Source of the DNA: Yunchengibacter salinarum
Lineage (GTDB): Bacteria > Pseudomonadota > Alphaproteobacteria > Sphingomonadales > Kordiimonadaceae
Assembly (NCBI RefSeq): GCF_037658235.1
Contig: NZ_JBBJLN010000001.1
Span: forward strand, 372,001-436,000
Length of the DNA: 64,000 nucleotides
Direction: 5' to 3'
The notes beneath the pieces are model-generated. The model saw only the letters and a program-made list of their open reading frames with translations, ran no database searches and was not told where the DNA came from. The translations under genes and the position numbers were made by a program. Below, piece by piece: positions 26,903 to 36,144 of this stretch. How positions within the stretch are numbered: the first letter of the stretch is position 1; each line of letters begins with the position of its first letter.

Positions 26903-29434
26903 GTGGCCAGTGCCAGGAATGTAAAAAGCGCCAAGGCCGAAAAGGCTGGCGCCGACCGGAACAAGGCAGGCAAGGGTCGTGCGTCCGGGGGTCACAAGGG
27001 CGCACCTCAGGCGGGCGGAAAAGCCGTGTCGGCACCGGCTGACAAGGCACCCTTCCTGCCCCCCGCCATGACCCGTTTTTTCAAGAATACCGCCTGGCGC
27101 GGGCTGGGCCTGGCGCTGATCGCGGCGGCGCTTGCCCATAGTGTCGCGCTGGCGGGTTATAATCCGGCGGACCCCACCGTGAACAATGCGGTGGATGCGC
27201 CGGTGACCAATCCGCTGGGCCGCATCGGGGCCAATGTGGCCGATGTGACCCTGCAAACGCTGGGTCTGGCCGCCTGGTTGCTGGCCCTGCCGGTGCTGTT
27301 ATGGGGGGTGAAGCTGCTCCGTCTGCGCTGGCTACCGCTGTTCTGGCTCAATCTGGCGTTTCTGCCGGTGGGCGTGATTCTGCTGGCGCTGGCCCTGTCG
27401 GTCATTCCACCCGCCCATGAATTTGTCAGCCCGGCCGGGTATGGCGGGGCGCTGGGCCAGCAACTGTATCAGCTTTCCATCATGTTTCTGGGGGATGTGG
27501 TGGTGCCCGCGCCCGTGCTGATCGCCGCCTTCGTGGCGCTGGGCCTGCCGGCATATGCTTTTTCCCTGGCCCTTACCGGGGCGGAATGGGCGGCCATTGG
27601 CCGTGCCATTGGTGATGCGGTTCGGTTCGTTCTGGCCCATATGGCGCTGGCCGTTCAGTGGTTGGCCTATGGCCTGATGACGGTTGTGGACCGGATGCGC
27701 GAGGGGCGCGGCGATGCGGCGGATGCCGACACGGGCGAAGCCGATGCCTCATCGCCCGCGGCCAGCAAAGCCGCACCGGCCCGGCCAAAGAAGAAACGCA
27801 CCCCGCCCAGGCCGCCGCAGCCGTCCGCCAAGCGGGTGGAAACCGCGCGGCAACCCAAGCGCGGCGAGCGGGAAATGAAGGATGCCCAGGCGACACTGGA
27901 TTTCGGCGATACGGGTGATTTCCGCCTGCCGCAGCTTCAGCTTCTGACCCCGCCGCCACCGCCCCACGAACTGGATGTGATGAGCGCGGATGCGCTGGAA
28001 AGCAATGCCCGGATGCTGGAAAGCGTGCTGGCTGACTTCAGCGTTCAGGGAGAGATCACCAATGTGCGGGCCGGGCCGGTGGTGACCCTGTACGAGCTGG
28101 AGCCCGCCCCCGGCATCAAGGCGGCGCGGGTGATCGGGCTGGCGGATGACATCGCCCGGTCCATGTCCGCCGTATCGGCGCGGGTGGCGCGGGTGCCGGG
28201 CAAGAAATCCATCGGGATCGAACTGCCCAACCCCAAGCGGCAGACCGTTTATCTGCGGGAACTGCTGGCCGCCCGCGATTTTGAAAAGAACCGGGGCCGC
28301 TTGCCCATCGTTCTGGGCAAGGAGATCGGCGGCGACCCGGTGGTGGCGGACCTGGCGTCCATGCCGCACCTGCTGGTGGCGGGGACAACCGGGTCGGGCA
28401 AGTCGGTGGGGGTCAATGCCATGATCCTGTCGTTGCTCTATCGCCATACGCCGGAAACGCTGCGCCTTATCATGGTGGACCCGAAAATGCTGGAACTCAG
28501 CATTTACGACAATATCCCCCATTTGCTGACCCCGGTGGTGACCGATCCGAAAAAGGCGGTGGTGGCCCTGAAATGGCTTGTGCGGGAAATGGAGGATCGC
28601 TACCGCAACATGTCGCAACTGGGCGTGCGGTCGCTGTCCGCCTTCAACAAACGGGTGCAGGAAGCGAAAGACGCGGGCGAGGTGCTGACCCGTGACGTGC
28701 AGACCGGCTATGACAGGGAAACCGGCCAGCCCGTTGTGGAAGCGCAGGAATTCGATTTCGAGCCGTTGCCTTTCATCGTGGTGGTGATCGACGAGATGGC
28801 CGACCTGATGCTGGTGGCGGGCAAGGATGTGGAAGCCACGGTTCAGCGGCTGGCCCAGATGGCGCGGGCGGCGGGCATTCATGTGATCATGGCCACCCAG
28901 CGGCCCAGCGTGGATGTGATCACCGGCACCATCAAGGCCAATTTCCCCACCCGGATGAGCTATCAGGTCACATCCAAGATCGACAGCCGCACCATTCTGG
29001 GCGAAATGGGGGCGGAACAGCTTCTTGGCATGGGGGATATGCTGTTCATGCCGTCCGCCGCGCGGCTGCAACGGGTGCACGGCGCCTTTGTCAGCGACGA
29101 GGAGGTGGAGGAAGTGGTGGCCCATCTGCGCAAGCAGGGCGCGCCGGATTATATCACGTCCGTGACCGAAGAACCGGAGGAAGGCTTTGACAGCCCCTTC
29201 ATTCCCGGTGGCTCCGGCGGGGATGACAGCGAAAAGACCCTGTATGACAAGGCGGTGGATGTGGTGCTCAGGGATCGTCGGCCCACCACCAGCTATATTC
29301 AGCGGCGGTTGAAGATCGGCTATAACAAGGCCGCCTCCCTGATCGAGGAGATGGAAGAGCAGGGCGTGATTTCCGCCCCCAATCACAAGGGTCAGCGGGA
29401 AGTGCTGGTACCGGAACGGGAAGATGACCTTTGA
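26903..29434 (+). CDS. ftsK: DNA translocase FtsK
   Basis: 843 aa from a GTG start. Lys/Ala-rich N-tail, about four membrane helices (near 60-230), a short Pro/Ala linker, then the motor with AGTTGSGKSVGVN around residue 495, DPKMLELSIYDNIPHLL, VIDEMADLMLV, ATQRPSVDVITG, and a C-terminal winged-helix gamma domain (SYIQRRLKIGYNKAASLIEEME) that reads KOPS. Links septation to chromosome-dimer resolution. Confidence 0.98.
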   Translation: MASARNVKSAKAEKAGADRNKAGKGRASGGHKGAPQAGGKAVSAPADKAPFLPPAMTRFFKNTAWRGLGLALIAAALAHSVALAGYNPADPTVNNAVDAPVTNPLGRIGANVADVTLQTLGLAAWLLALPVLLWGVKLLRLRWLPLFWLNLAFLPVGVILLALALSVIPPAHEFVSPAGYGGALGQQLYQLSIMFLGDVVVPAPVLIAAFVALGLPAYAFSLALTGAEWAAIGRAIGDAVRFVLAHMALAVQWLAYGLMTVVDRMREGRGDAADADTGEADASSPAASKAAPARPKKKRTPPRPPQPSAKRVETARQPKRGEREMKDAQATLDFGDTGDFRLPQLQLLTPPPPPHELDVMSADALESNARMLESVLADFSVQGEITNVRAGPVVTLYELEPAPGIKAARVIGLADDIARSMSAVSARVARVPGKKSIGIELPNPKRQTVYLRELLAARDFEKNRGRLPIVLGKEIGGDPVVADLASMPHLLVAGTTGSGKSVGVNAMILSLLYRHTPETLRLIMVDPKMLELSIYDNIPHLLTPVVTDPKKAVVALKWLVREMEDRYRNMSQLGVRSLSAFNKRVQEAKDAGEVLTRDVQTGYDRETGQPVVEAQEFDFEPLPFIVVVIDEMADLMLVAGKDVEATVQRLAQMARAAGIHVIMATQRPSVDVITGTIKANFPTRMSYQVTSKIDSRTILGEMGAEQLLGMGDMLFMPSAARLQRVHGAFVSDEEVEEVVAHLRKQGAPDYITSVTEEPEEGFDSPFIPGGSGGDDSEKTLYDKAVDVVLRDRRPTTSYIQRRLKIGYNKAASLIEEMEEQGVISAPNHKGQREVLVPEREDDL

Positions 29435-30219
29435 TGCGCCTTGAAACCGCCCATTTTGCGCCCCATACCAGTTGCATGAAACAGTTTCTCAGCCTGATCC
29501 TTCTGGTCGCGGCCCTGGGCTGGCCGGTTCATGCCCAATCCGGCCCTTCCGATGCCCAATCCGGCTCTGGCGGGGCGGATGCCCTGCCCCCGCTTGAGGA
29601 GCAGAGCCTGACCGCCGGTGATCCGCTGTCACAGGCCATGCAGGATGTGCGCGGCTATATGAAAACGGTGGACAGCCTGCGCGCCCGCTTCCGGCAGGTG
29701 GCGCCTGATGGCTCGGTGATGACCGGCGTGTTGTACCTGAAACGGCCAGGTCGGGTGCGCTTCGATTATGACGACGACACCCCCTTTCTGGTGGTGGCGG
29801 ACGGCGAGGTTCTGAGCTTTGTGGATTACGAGGTGGGCCAGGTGCAGCGCTGGCCGGTGCAGGACACGCCGCTGCGCTTGTTGTTGGGCCGGTCTTTGCC
29901 GCTGGACAAGGTTACGGCCCGTGTGGATCTCTCGCCCGGCGGGCGGGATGGGGCGCCTGATGGGCAGAACGACATGATCGCGCTGCACGCTCAGGACCCG
30001 GACAAGCCCGAAATGGGGCGCATCGCGCTGTATTTCGAACGGCTGTCCGACGCGGCTGACCGGTCGCTGCGCCTTGTCGGCTGGAATGTGGTGGACGGGC
30101 AGGGCAAGACCACCCGTGTGCGGCTGTCCGACCATCGGCGCAATCCCACCCTGGCTGCTGCGCTCTGGTCCTTTGACGACCCCCGCGGCCTGGACAAGCG
30201 GCGCCGTTCCCGTCGCTGA
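29434..30219 (+). CDS. lolA: Outer-membrane lipoprotein carrier protein LolA
   Basis: 261 aa from the ATG at 29434, which overlaps the ftsK stop; GGAAG lies about ten bases upstream. An inner ATG at 29476 (MKQFLSLILLVAALGWPVHAQ) would give a textbook signal peptide but has no ribosome site. LolA core: RGYMKTVDSLRARFRQVAPDG, GVLYLKRPGRVRFDYD, VADGEVLSFVDYEVGQVQRWP. Carries lipoproteins across the periplasm from LolCDE. ftsK-lolA adjacency is widespread. Confidence 0.93.
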   Translation: MRLETAHFAPHTSCMKQFLSLILLVAALGWPVHAQSGPSDAQSGSGGADALPPLEEQSLTAGDPLSQAMQDVRGYMKTVDSLRARFRQVAPDGSVMTGVLYLKRPGRVRFDYDDDTPFLVVADGEVLSFVDYEVGQVQRWPVQDTPLRLLLGRSLPLDKVTARVDLSPGGRDGAPDGQNDMIALHAQDPDKPEMGRIALYFERLSDAADRSLRLVGWNVVDGQGKTTRVRLSDHRRNPTLAAALWSFDDPRGLDKRRRSRR

Positions 30220-30415
30220 TGGCTGATTCGGCTGGATACTCCTGAGCGGCGGGCCTTGCGCCGTGCTGCGACAGCATGGCGCATCCCCGTTTCCTTGGCG
30301 CCGCCCGCACCTGCTCCAAATCATGATGCGTTGACAGGGTGTTTTTTCTTGCCCCCCAGCCCTGTCAACAGGCCCCGTCTTTCATACCCGAAGCGGGGCG
30401 ATGCCAGTAGACCCT

Positions 30416-30457
30416 GGCCCGGTTTCGCCCTGCCTCTGGGCGACCGGGCCTTTTTTG
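30416..30457 (+). terminator. Strong rho-independent terminator downstream of lolA
   Basis: GGCCCGGTTTCGCCC (30416-30430) pairs with GGGCGACCGGGCC (30438-30450), followed by a run of six Ts. A second hairpin, GCCCCG/CGGGGC, lies just upstream at 30373-30398. The remainder of the 30220-30530 gap shows nothing else. Confidence 0.88.
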
Positions 30458-30530
30458 TTGCACTTTTTTTATTTCTTCAGGCGCGCTAAGAACGCCAATG
30501 CCGTGCGTGCAACAGAAAGGACATGGGCTT

Positions 30531-31163
30531 ATGGCCAACAGGGATGACTGGAAAGAAACCCTGCCGGACCCGGATCACTTGCCCGATGATGACGAGACCG
30601 CCCCCGTGCTGGATGAATATCCGTCCCTGAAATCGGTGGCGCCGTTTCTGTCGCTGGCCACGCAGGCGGGCTGGTTCCGGGCGCTGGGTGAGCGGGCCAG
30701 CGACCATGAACGGACTCTGGCGCGCGATTATGTGGACATGCTGGGCTTCCCCGATGCGGAGCCGGTCTTTCTGGCCGATTGGGACGATGCCATGGCGGCG
30801 GCGGAGGTGCCCGACTTCAACCATGCCGCATGGGAAGCGGAAGAGCAGCTTCGCGCCACCCTGACCCTGGAAGTGCTGACCATGATCGACGAAGGCACGC
30901 TGGACATGGTGACCGCCCATGTGCAGCAAAAGGTGGCCGGGCCGGTGATCGCGGCGGCGGAGGAAGCGGCGGACTATCTGCGCATCGAGGACACCCAGTT
31001 TCTTCAGGCATTGGCGGGCGCCGGGGTGCAGGCGGCCTGGCAGGCGGCGCTGGTGGTGATGGCCGGGGGCGGGGAGGAACACCCCTTCACCCTGCGTTTT
31101 CGTTTGTTCGAGTGCGGGCGCTGGCCGATCGGCGTTCTGGGCCGCACGTTTTCCATTTATTGA
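30531..31163 (+). CDS. Hypothetical protein, family not recognised
   Basis: 210 aa from the ATG at 30531, with AAAGGA ten bases upstream. Soluble and acidic: DPDHLPDDDETAPVLDEYP near the N-terminus, a helical middle (EEQLRATLTLEVLTMIDEGTLDMVTAHVQQKVAG) and a hydrophobic Ala-rich stretch with an aromatic C-terminus (FRLFECGRWPIGVLGRTFSIY). No signal peptide or clear motif. Alone between a strong terminator and xth, 30 bases ahead of xth, so possibly cotranscribed with it. Codon pattern matches neighbours. Confidence 0.8.
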   Translation: MANRDDWKETLPDPDHLPDDDETAPVLDEYPSLKSVAPFLSLATQAGWFRALGERASDHERTLARDYVDMLGFPDAEPVFLADWDDAMAAAEVPDFNHAAWEAEEQLRATLTLEVLTMIDEGTLDMVTAHVQQKVAGPVIAAAEEAADYLRIEDTQFLQALAGAGVQAAWQAALVVMAGGGEEHPFTLRFRLFECGRWPIGVLGRTFSIY

Positions 31164-31193
31164 TTTCGGACCATTGGATCGAGGATGTGCGCC

Positions 31194-31973
31194 ATGCGCG
31201 TGATGAGCTGGAATGTGAACAGTGTACGGGCCAGGCTGGACCATGTGATGCGCGTGGTGGAAAGCCATGCGCCCGATGTGTTGTGCCTTCAGGAAACCAA
31301 GGTGGACAATGCGCGCTTTCCCCTGAAAGCCTTTGAGGGGGCGGGGTATGTCCACCACGCCCTGAACGGACAGAAGGGCCATCACGGGGTGGCCATCCTG
31401 TCCCGTATGCCGATCACACCCGAAACCCCGCGGGACTGGTGTGCCATGGGCGATGCCCGCCATGCGGTGGCCCATGTGGCGGGCGTGACGGTGCATAATT
31501 TCTATGTGCCCGCGGGCGGTGACGAGCCCGACCCGGCGATCAATCCAAAATTCGCCCACAAGCTCGATTTTCTTTCGGAAATGAGGCACTGGGCACAGGA
31601 CCTGACCGGCCCGGCCCTGTTGGTTGGCGATCTGAATGTGGCGCCCCTTGCGGAAGATGTGTGGAGCCACAAGCAGCTTTTGAAGGTGGTGACCCATACA
31701 CCGGTGGAAACGCAGGCGCTGAGCGATGTCCAGGTGGCTCATGGCTTCGAGGATCTGGTGCGCCGCTTTCGCCCGGCACCGGAAAAGCTGTTCAGTTGGT
31801 GGTCCTATCGGGCGCGGGACTGGCGCGCGTCCAACCGCGGGCGGCGGCTGGATCACATATGGGCAAGCCCGGACCTGGCCGGTCGGGCGACGGGGTTTGA
31901 TCTGGTGCAGGAAACGCGGGACTGGGACAAGCCGTCAGACCATATCCCGCTGTTGGTGGACCTGGAACCGTAA
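31194..31973 (+). CDS. xth: Exodeoxyribonuclease III (AP endonuclease)
   Basis: 259 aa from the ATG at 31194 (GAGG nine bases upstream). Exonuclease-endonuclease-phosphatase fold: MSWNVNSVRARLDH, LCLQETKVDN (metal-binding Glu), NFYVPAGGDEPD, LLVGDLNVAPLAEDVW (Asp-Asn pair), DHIWASPDLAG and SDHIPLLVDL (catalytic His). Base-excision repair. Confidence 0.95.
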   Translation: MRVMSWNVNSVRARLDHVMRVVESHAPDVLCLQETKVDNARFPLKAFEGAGYVHHALNGQKGHHGVAILSRMPITPETPRDWCAMGDARHAVAHVAGVTVHNFYVPAGGDEPDPAINPKFAHKLDFLSEMRHWAQDLTGPALLVGDLNVAPLAEDVWSHKQLLKVVTHTPVETQALSDVQVAHGFEDLVRRFRPAPEKLFSWWSYRARDWRASNRGRRLDHIWASPDLAGRATGFDLVQETRDWDKPSDHIPLLVDLEP

Positions 31974-32086
31974 TTCACCCCAGGTCGTAACCGGCCCCCC
32001 TGTGGCGGCCTCATGGGGCGGCCCCATGGGGCGACCGTCCGGCCCTTCGGGGCTTTGGTTTTCCGTGTTTTCAGGTGCCCGTGTTT

Positions 32087-32782
32087 TCAGTTCCCGAGGC
32101 CCTGAAGCGAATAGCCGCCCGGCTCGGTCACCAGCAGGGTGGCCACGCCGGATTCCGGCTCCACTTTCTGGCGCAGGCGATAGACATGGGTTTCCAGCGT
32201 GTGGGTGGTGACGCCGGAATTATAGCCCCACACCTCTGCCAGCAGCTCTTCCCGGCCCACAGGCTTGCCGCCGGCCCGGTAAAGATATTTCAGGATCGCC
32301 GTTTCCTTTTCCGTCAGCCGCACCTTTTTGCCGCTGGATTTTTCCTCCAGCAGTTTGGACGAGGGCTGAAACTGGTACGGTCCCACGTCGAAGACGGCAT
32401 CCTCGCTCTGTTCATACTGGCGGAAATGGGCGCGGATGCGGGCCAGCAGGACCGTGAAGCTGAACGGCTTGGTCACATAGTCATTGGCGCCGCTGTCCAG
32501 GCCAAGCACCGTATCCGCTTCGGATTGCATACCGGTCAGCATGATGATGGGAACGGAAACCCCGTTCTTGCGGATGCGTTTGCACAATTCCCGGCCATCC
32601 ATGTCGGGCAGGCCCACATCCAGAATGATCAGGTCCGCCGAATTGTCCTTCAGATAGGTCAGCGTTTCTGAGGCATTGCCGGTTTCAGCGGTGGAAAATT
32701 CATCATACAGGCTTAACTGATCGGCGAGCTGCTCGCGCAGTTCCGCATCGTCGTCCACCAATAGAAGTTTACGAACAGCCAT
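32087..32782 (-). CDS. OmpR/PhoB-type response regulator
   Basis: 231 aa from the ATG at 32782, with GAGGAGG eight bases upstream; the frame extends to 32884 without a better start. Receiver: acidic triad D10-D12, phospho-acceptor D55 in LDVGLPDMDG, T83, K105 in VTKPFS. Winged-helix C-terminus with KKVRLTEKETAILKYLYRAGGKPVGREELL and THTLETHVYRLRQKVE. Orphan: no histidine kinase beside it. It is a PhoB-type regulator rather than CtrA itself. Confidence 0.93.
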   Translation of the reverse strand: MAVRKLLLVDDDAELREQLADQLSLYDEFSTAETGNASETLTYLKDNSADLIILDVGLPDMDGRELCKRIRKNGVSVPIIMLTGMQSEADTVLGLDSGANDYVTKPFSFTVLLARIRAHFRQYEQSEDAVFDVGPYQFQPSSKLLEEKSSGKKVRLTEKETAILKYLYRAGGKPVGREELLAEVWGYNSGVTTHTLETHVYRLRQKVEPESGVATLLVTEPGGYSLQGLGN

Positions 32783-33000
32783 GGGAAACCCCTCCTCAAT
32801 CAAAGCCTTGCCGTCTGACCGGTTCGCGGCCCGCATACCGGCTCGCGCCAGCCTTAGTGTGTTTGCCACATTAAGGGTATTCAAGCACGCATCACAATCG
32901 CTTTATTGCGGGATGTGGAACCGGCTGGCGGGCAGGCGGCCGACTGTGCTAGAGCATTTCCCCATCAGAACAGCCCATTGATGAAGGATTGACCCCGGCC

Positions 33001-34155
33001 ATGGCAGGTTTTTCCCCCGATGATCGCATTCTTTTGCAGGTCTCGCGCGCGGCGGATGATGTGCGCCGGGGGGTGCCGGTGATTGTCACGGCACCGGATG
33101 GCCATTTGCTGGTGCTGCCGCTGGAACTGGCGGACGGATCGGCGCTTTCCCTGTTCGATGACCTTGCGGCAGCGGTGGCACTGGGCGGGAATTCCCACGG
33201 GGACAGCTTCCTGATCCTGACCGATCGCCGCGCCGAGGCGCTCGCCGTTGCGCACAAGGGGCGCCGGGCGGTGCGGGTGGCGCGCTCCCGCTGGCTGACC
33301 GGCGCGGACATGCGCACCCTGGCGGACCCGCTGGCCGATCTGGCCCATCCGTTTCAGGGCCCCTTCACCCGGCTGGAGGCGGACCCCCTGAAGGCCGAGG
33401 CGCCGCTTGCCGACAGGGCGGCGCTGAAGCTGATCAAGGTGGCGCGCCTGCTGCCCGCCGCCCTTGCCGTGCCCGTGGCCGATGCGGCGCTCGCCGCCGA
33501 TGGCCTGCTTGGGGACATGATGCGCGTGGCGGCGGCGGACGTGCTGGAAATGGACACGCTTCAGGCCCGGCGGCTGACCCGCGCGGCCAGCGCCCATGTG
33601 CCGCTTCAGGCGGCGGCGGACGTGCGCCTGATCGCCTTTCGCCCGATTACCGGCGGGGTGGAGCACATCGCCATTCTGGTGGGGGACCCCAGCCCCGCCA
33701 TGCCCGTTCTGACCCGCCTGCACAGCGAATGTTTTACCGGTGACCTGATCGGATCGCTGAAATGCGATTGCGGCGATCAGTTGAAGGGCGCGATCAAGGC
33801 GATCAAGGCGGCGGGGGGCGGCGTAGTGCTGTATCTGGCGCAGGAAGGCCGGGGGATCGGCCTGCTGTCCAAGCTCAAGGCCTATGGTTTGCAGGATCAG
33901 GGGTATGATACGGTGGATGCCAATACCCGCCTGGGCTTCGATGCGGACGAGCGCATTTTCGCCCCCGCCGCGCTGATGCTGGACAATCTGGGCTTTTCGC
34001 AGGTGCGCCTGATGACCAATAACCCGGAAAAGGTGGCGGGGCTGGAGCGCCTGGGCATCACGGTGACGGAACGGGTGCCCCATGCCTTTCCCACCAATCC
34101 GCACAATCAGGGGTATCTGGATACCAAGAAGCGGCGCAGCGGCCACCTGCTTTGA
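33001..34155 (+). CDS. ribA: GTP cyclohydrolase II with N-terminal extension
   Basis: 384 aa from the ATG at 33001. Catalytic domain from about residue 200: zinc ligands Cys244, Cys255, Cys257 (HSECFTGDLIGSLKCDCGDQ), QEGRGIGLLSKL (281-292), and TVDANTRLGF. It opens the imidazole ring of GTP, first step of riboflavin synthesis. The first 200 residues match the length and context of a DHBP-synthase-like domain but lack an obvious RibB signature, so probably a degenerate one. Confidence 0.92.
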   Translation: MAGFSPDDRILLQVSRAADDVRRGVPVIVTAPDGHLLVLPLELADGSALSLFDDLAAAVALGGNSHGDSFLILTDRRAEALAVAHKGRRAVRVARSRWLTGADMRTLADPLADLAHPFQGPFTRLEADPLKAEAPLADRAALKLIKVARLLPAALAVPVADAALAADGLLGDMMRVAAADVLEMDTLQARRLTRAASAHVPLQAAADVRLIAFRPITGGVEHIAILVGDPSPAMPVLTRLHSECFTGDLIGSLKCDCGDQLKGAIKAIKAAGGGVVLYLAQEGRGIGLLSKLKAYGLQDQGYDTVDANTRLGFDADERIFAPAALMLDNLGFSQVRLMTNNPEKVAGLERLGITVTERVPHAFPTNPHNQGYLDTKKRRSGHLL

Positions 34156-34184
34156 TATGGTCCGATGACAGGGGATCGACCGGC

Positions 34185-34733
34185 ATGACCGAATGGACCG
34201 TGACACCCGACCCGGATGATGGCCGTTATGGGCGGCTGACAGGGCCGTTGACGGATATCGCCTGCACGCTGGGCCGGGCCGGGATGGTGCCCGGTGACGG
34301 CAAGCGGGAGGGGGACGGCGCCACCCCGGCGGGCTGGCACCCGGTGCGGCGGGTTCTGTACCGCCCGGATCGGGTCGCCGCGCCGGTGACCGGCCTGCCC
34401 GTGCAGGCGCTGAGCCCGCAGGACGGCTGGTGCGACGACCCCATGAGCACGGCCTATAACATGCCGGTGCGCCTGCCCGTGCCGCTATCCCATGAGACAC
34501 TCTGGCGGGACGACAACGCTTATGACCTGTTGGTGGTCCTGGGATATAATGACGACCCGCCCATTCCCGGCCTGGGCAGCGCCATTTTTCTGCACTGCCT
34601 GAAGCCGGACAATGCCCCGACCGAGGGCTGCATCGCCGTGGCGCAGCAGGACCTGGTGCGGCTGTTGCGTCAGATGCGCCCTGGCGATGCCCTGATGGCG
34701 GGGGATGCGGATAGGGTGCTGGCCGAACCTTAG
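34185..34733 (+). CDS. L,D-transpeptidase (YkuD) family protein
   Basis: 182 aa from the ATG at 34185 (AGGGGA upstream). YkuD active site: His137 in IFLHCLK and Cys149 in PTEGCIAV. GRAGMVPGDGKREGDGATPAGWHPVRRVLYR is typical of the short cytosolic-looking YafK/YkuD subgroup; no signal peptide is seen, so the periplasmic route is unclear. Convergent with yggS, overlapping it by four bases. Confidence 0.85.
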   Translation: MTEWTVTPDPDDGRYGRLTGPLTDIACTLGRAGMVPGDGKREGDGATPAGWHPVRRVLYRPDRVAAPVTGLPVQALSPQDGWCDDPMSTAYNMPVRLPVPLSHETLWRDDNAYDLLVVLGYNDDPPIPGLGSAIFLHCLKPDNAPTEGCIAVAQQDLVRLLRQMRPGDALMAGDADRVLAEP

Positions 34734-35428
34734 GGGCGGGCGGTATCGGTTTCCCGTGGGCCGAAAAAGGCGGTGCCCACCCGGATATCATCGCTGCCCA
34801 TGGCGGCGGCGGTGGCATAATCGCCGCTCATGCCCATGGACAGGCGCGCCAGCCCGTGGCGCTCCTTCAGCTTTTTCAACAGGGCGAAATGCAGCGCCGG
34901 CTCGTCATCCACCGGCGGAATGGCCATCAGGCCCGTCACATCCAGGCCCAGTTCATCGTGGCAAAGTGCCAGAAGGTCAGGCAAGTCGGCTGGCACGACA
35001 CCGGTTTTCTGCTCTTCCTCGCCCGTGTTCACCTGGATCATCACCGGCAAGGGGCGCTGCTGCGCGTCCATTTCCTTTTTCAGGCGCCGGGCGATGCGGG
35101 GCCGATCCACGGTCTGGATTTCGTCGAACAGGGCCACCGCATCGGCAACCTTGTTGGATTGCAGGCCGCCGATCAGCACCAGGTGCAGATCGGGATAGGC
35201 GGCGCGGCGGTCCTGCCAGCGGCTGGCGGCCTCCTGCACGCGGTTTTCGCCATATATGCGGTGGCCCGCGGCCAATGCCGCCTCGATCCGGTCATCGGGC
35301 TGCACCTTGGATACCGCGATCAGGCGCGGCTGGTTTTCCGGCACGCCCGCATGGGCGCAGGTGTTGCGGATGTCCGCGCGGATGGCGTCAATACGCTGCT
35401 GGATCGTGGCTGGGCTGGTGTGGGTCAT
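34730..35428 (-). CDS. yggS: YggS family PLP-binding protein
   Basis: 232 aa. RLIAVSKVQPDDRIEAALAAGHRIYGENRVQEA holds the PLP lysine (SK) and ENRVQEA box; HLVLIGGLQSNKV, IQVNTGEEEQKTGV and LSMGMSGDYATAAAMGSDDIRVGTAFFG follow. The family tunes B6 homeostasis without a known catalytic reaction. Divergent from the thiE-like gene. Confidence 0.95.
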   Translation of the reverse strand: MTHTSPATIQQRIDAIRADIRNTCAHAGVPENQPRLIAVSKVQPDDRIEAALAAGHRIYGENRVQEAASRWQDRRAAYPDLHLVLIGGLQSNKVADAVALFDEIQTVDRPRIARRLKKEMDAQQRPLPVMIQVNTGEEEQKTGVVPADLPDLLALCHDELGLDVTGLMAIPPVDDEPALHFALLKKLKERHGLARLSMGMSGDYATAAAMGSDDIRVGTAFFGPRETDTARP

Positions 35429-35533
35429 GATGGTGTTTTAGGCTGCGGAGGCGATGCGGGCAAGATCACATTTGCCCACTGGGCGCTCCTGATTGACGGA
35501 CCCCGTATTGGAAACCCCCTGATCGGAAAACTC

Positions 35534-36088
35534 ATGCGTCAGATTCTCATTACCGATGCGGCCCGACAGGGTGACCCGGCGGTGCTGGCGGCCCGGTTGC
35601 CACGGGGAAGCCTTGTCCTGCTTCGGGATTATGAGGCGCCGGATCGGCGGGCGCGGGCCACCCGGCTGGCGGCGCTGGCCCGGCAGCGCGGATTATACCT
35701 GCTGATCGCCGCGGATCATCATCTGGCCTGTCATGTGGGCGCGGCGGGGGTTCATCTGCCCGGCAGACAGCTTTGGGCGCCGGACCCGGCAGTGCTGGCG
35801 GCGCATCGGGCCGGGCGGCTCTGGCTCACCGCGGCCTGTCACGATGGGCGCGATCTGGCGCGGGCCGGGGCCTTGCATGTGGACATGGCGATCCTGTCGC
35901 CGGTTTTTCCCACCCGCAGCCATCCCGGTGGCCGTGTGCTTGGCCTGCACCGTTTTGCCCGGCTGGCCCGGTCCAGCCCGGTTCCGGTGGCGGCATTGGG
36001 GGGAATCGGGGCTGTCGGCGCACGTCGGCTCAAGGCCGTTCCGGGCGTGGTGGCCGTGGCCGGGATCGACGGGTTTCCACTGGCGTGA
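35534..36088 (+). CDS. Thiamine phosphate synthase family protein
   Basis: 184 aa from the ATG at 35534 (GGAAA eight bases upstream), slightly shorter than usual ThiE (about 210). Visible: LIAADHHLACHVGAAGVHLPG, LTAACHDGRDLARAGALHVDMAILSPVFPTRSHPGG, and VPVAALGGIGAVGARRL. TIM-barrel TenI/ThiE fold. No other thi genes nearby, so TenI-like or ThiE-paralogue function cannot be excluded. Confidence 0.8.
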   Translation: MRQILITDAARQGDPAVLAARLPRGSLVLLRDYEAPDRRARATRLAALARQRGLYLLIAADHHLACHVGAAGVHLPGRQLWAPDPAVLAAHRAGRLWLTAACHDGRDLARAGALHVDMAILSPVFPTRSHPGGRVLGLHRFARLARSSPVPVAALGGIGAVGARRLKAVPGVVAVAGIDGFPLA

Positions 36089-36144
36089 CCGGGTTACTGA
36101 CGGGAACGGGGTTCAGGCAGGCCGGGTCAGGCCAGTGCGCGGGT

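Noticed and set aside
27749..29386. 545-codon open frame antisense to ftsK
   Set aside because: Shadow of ftsK; no ribosome site or recognisable domain.
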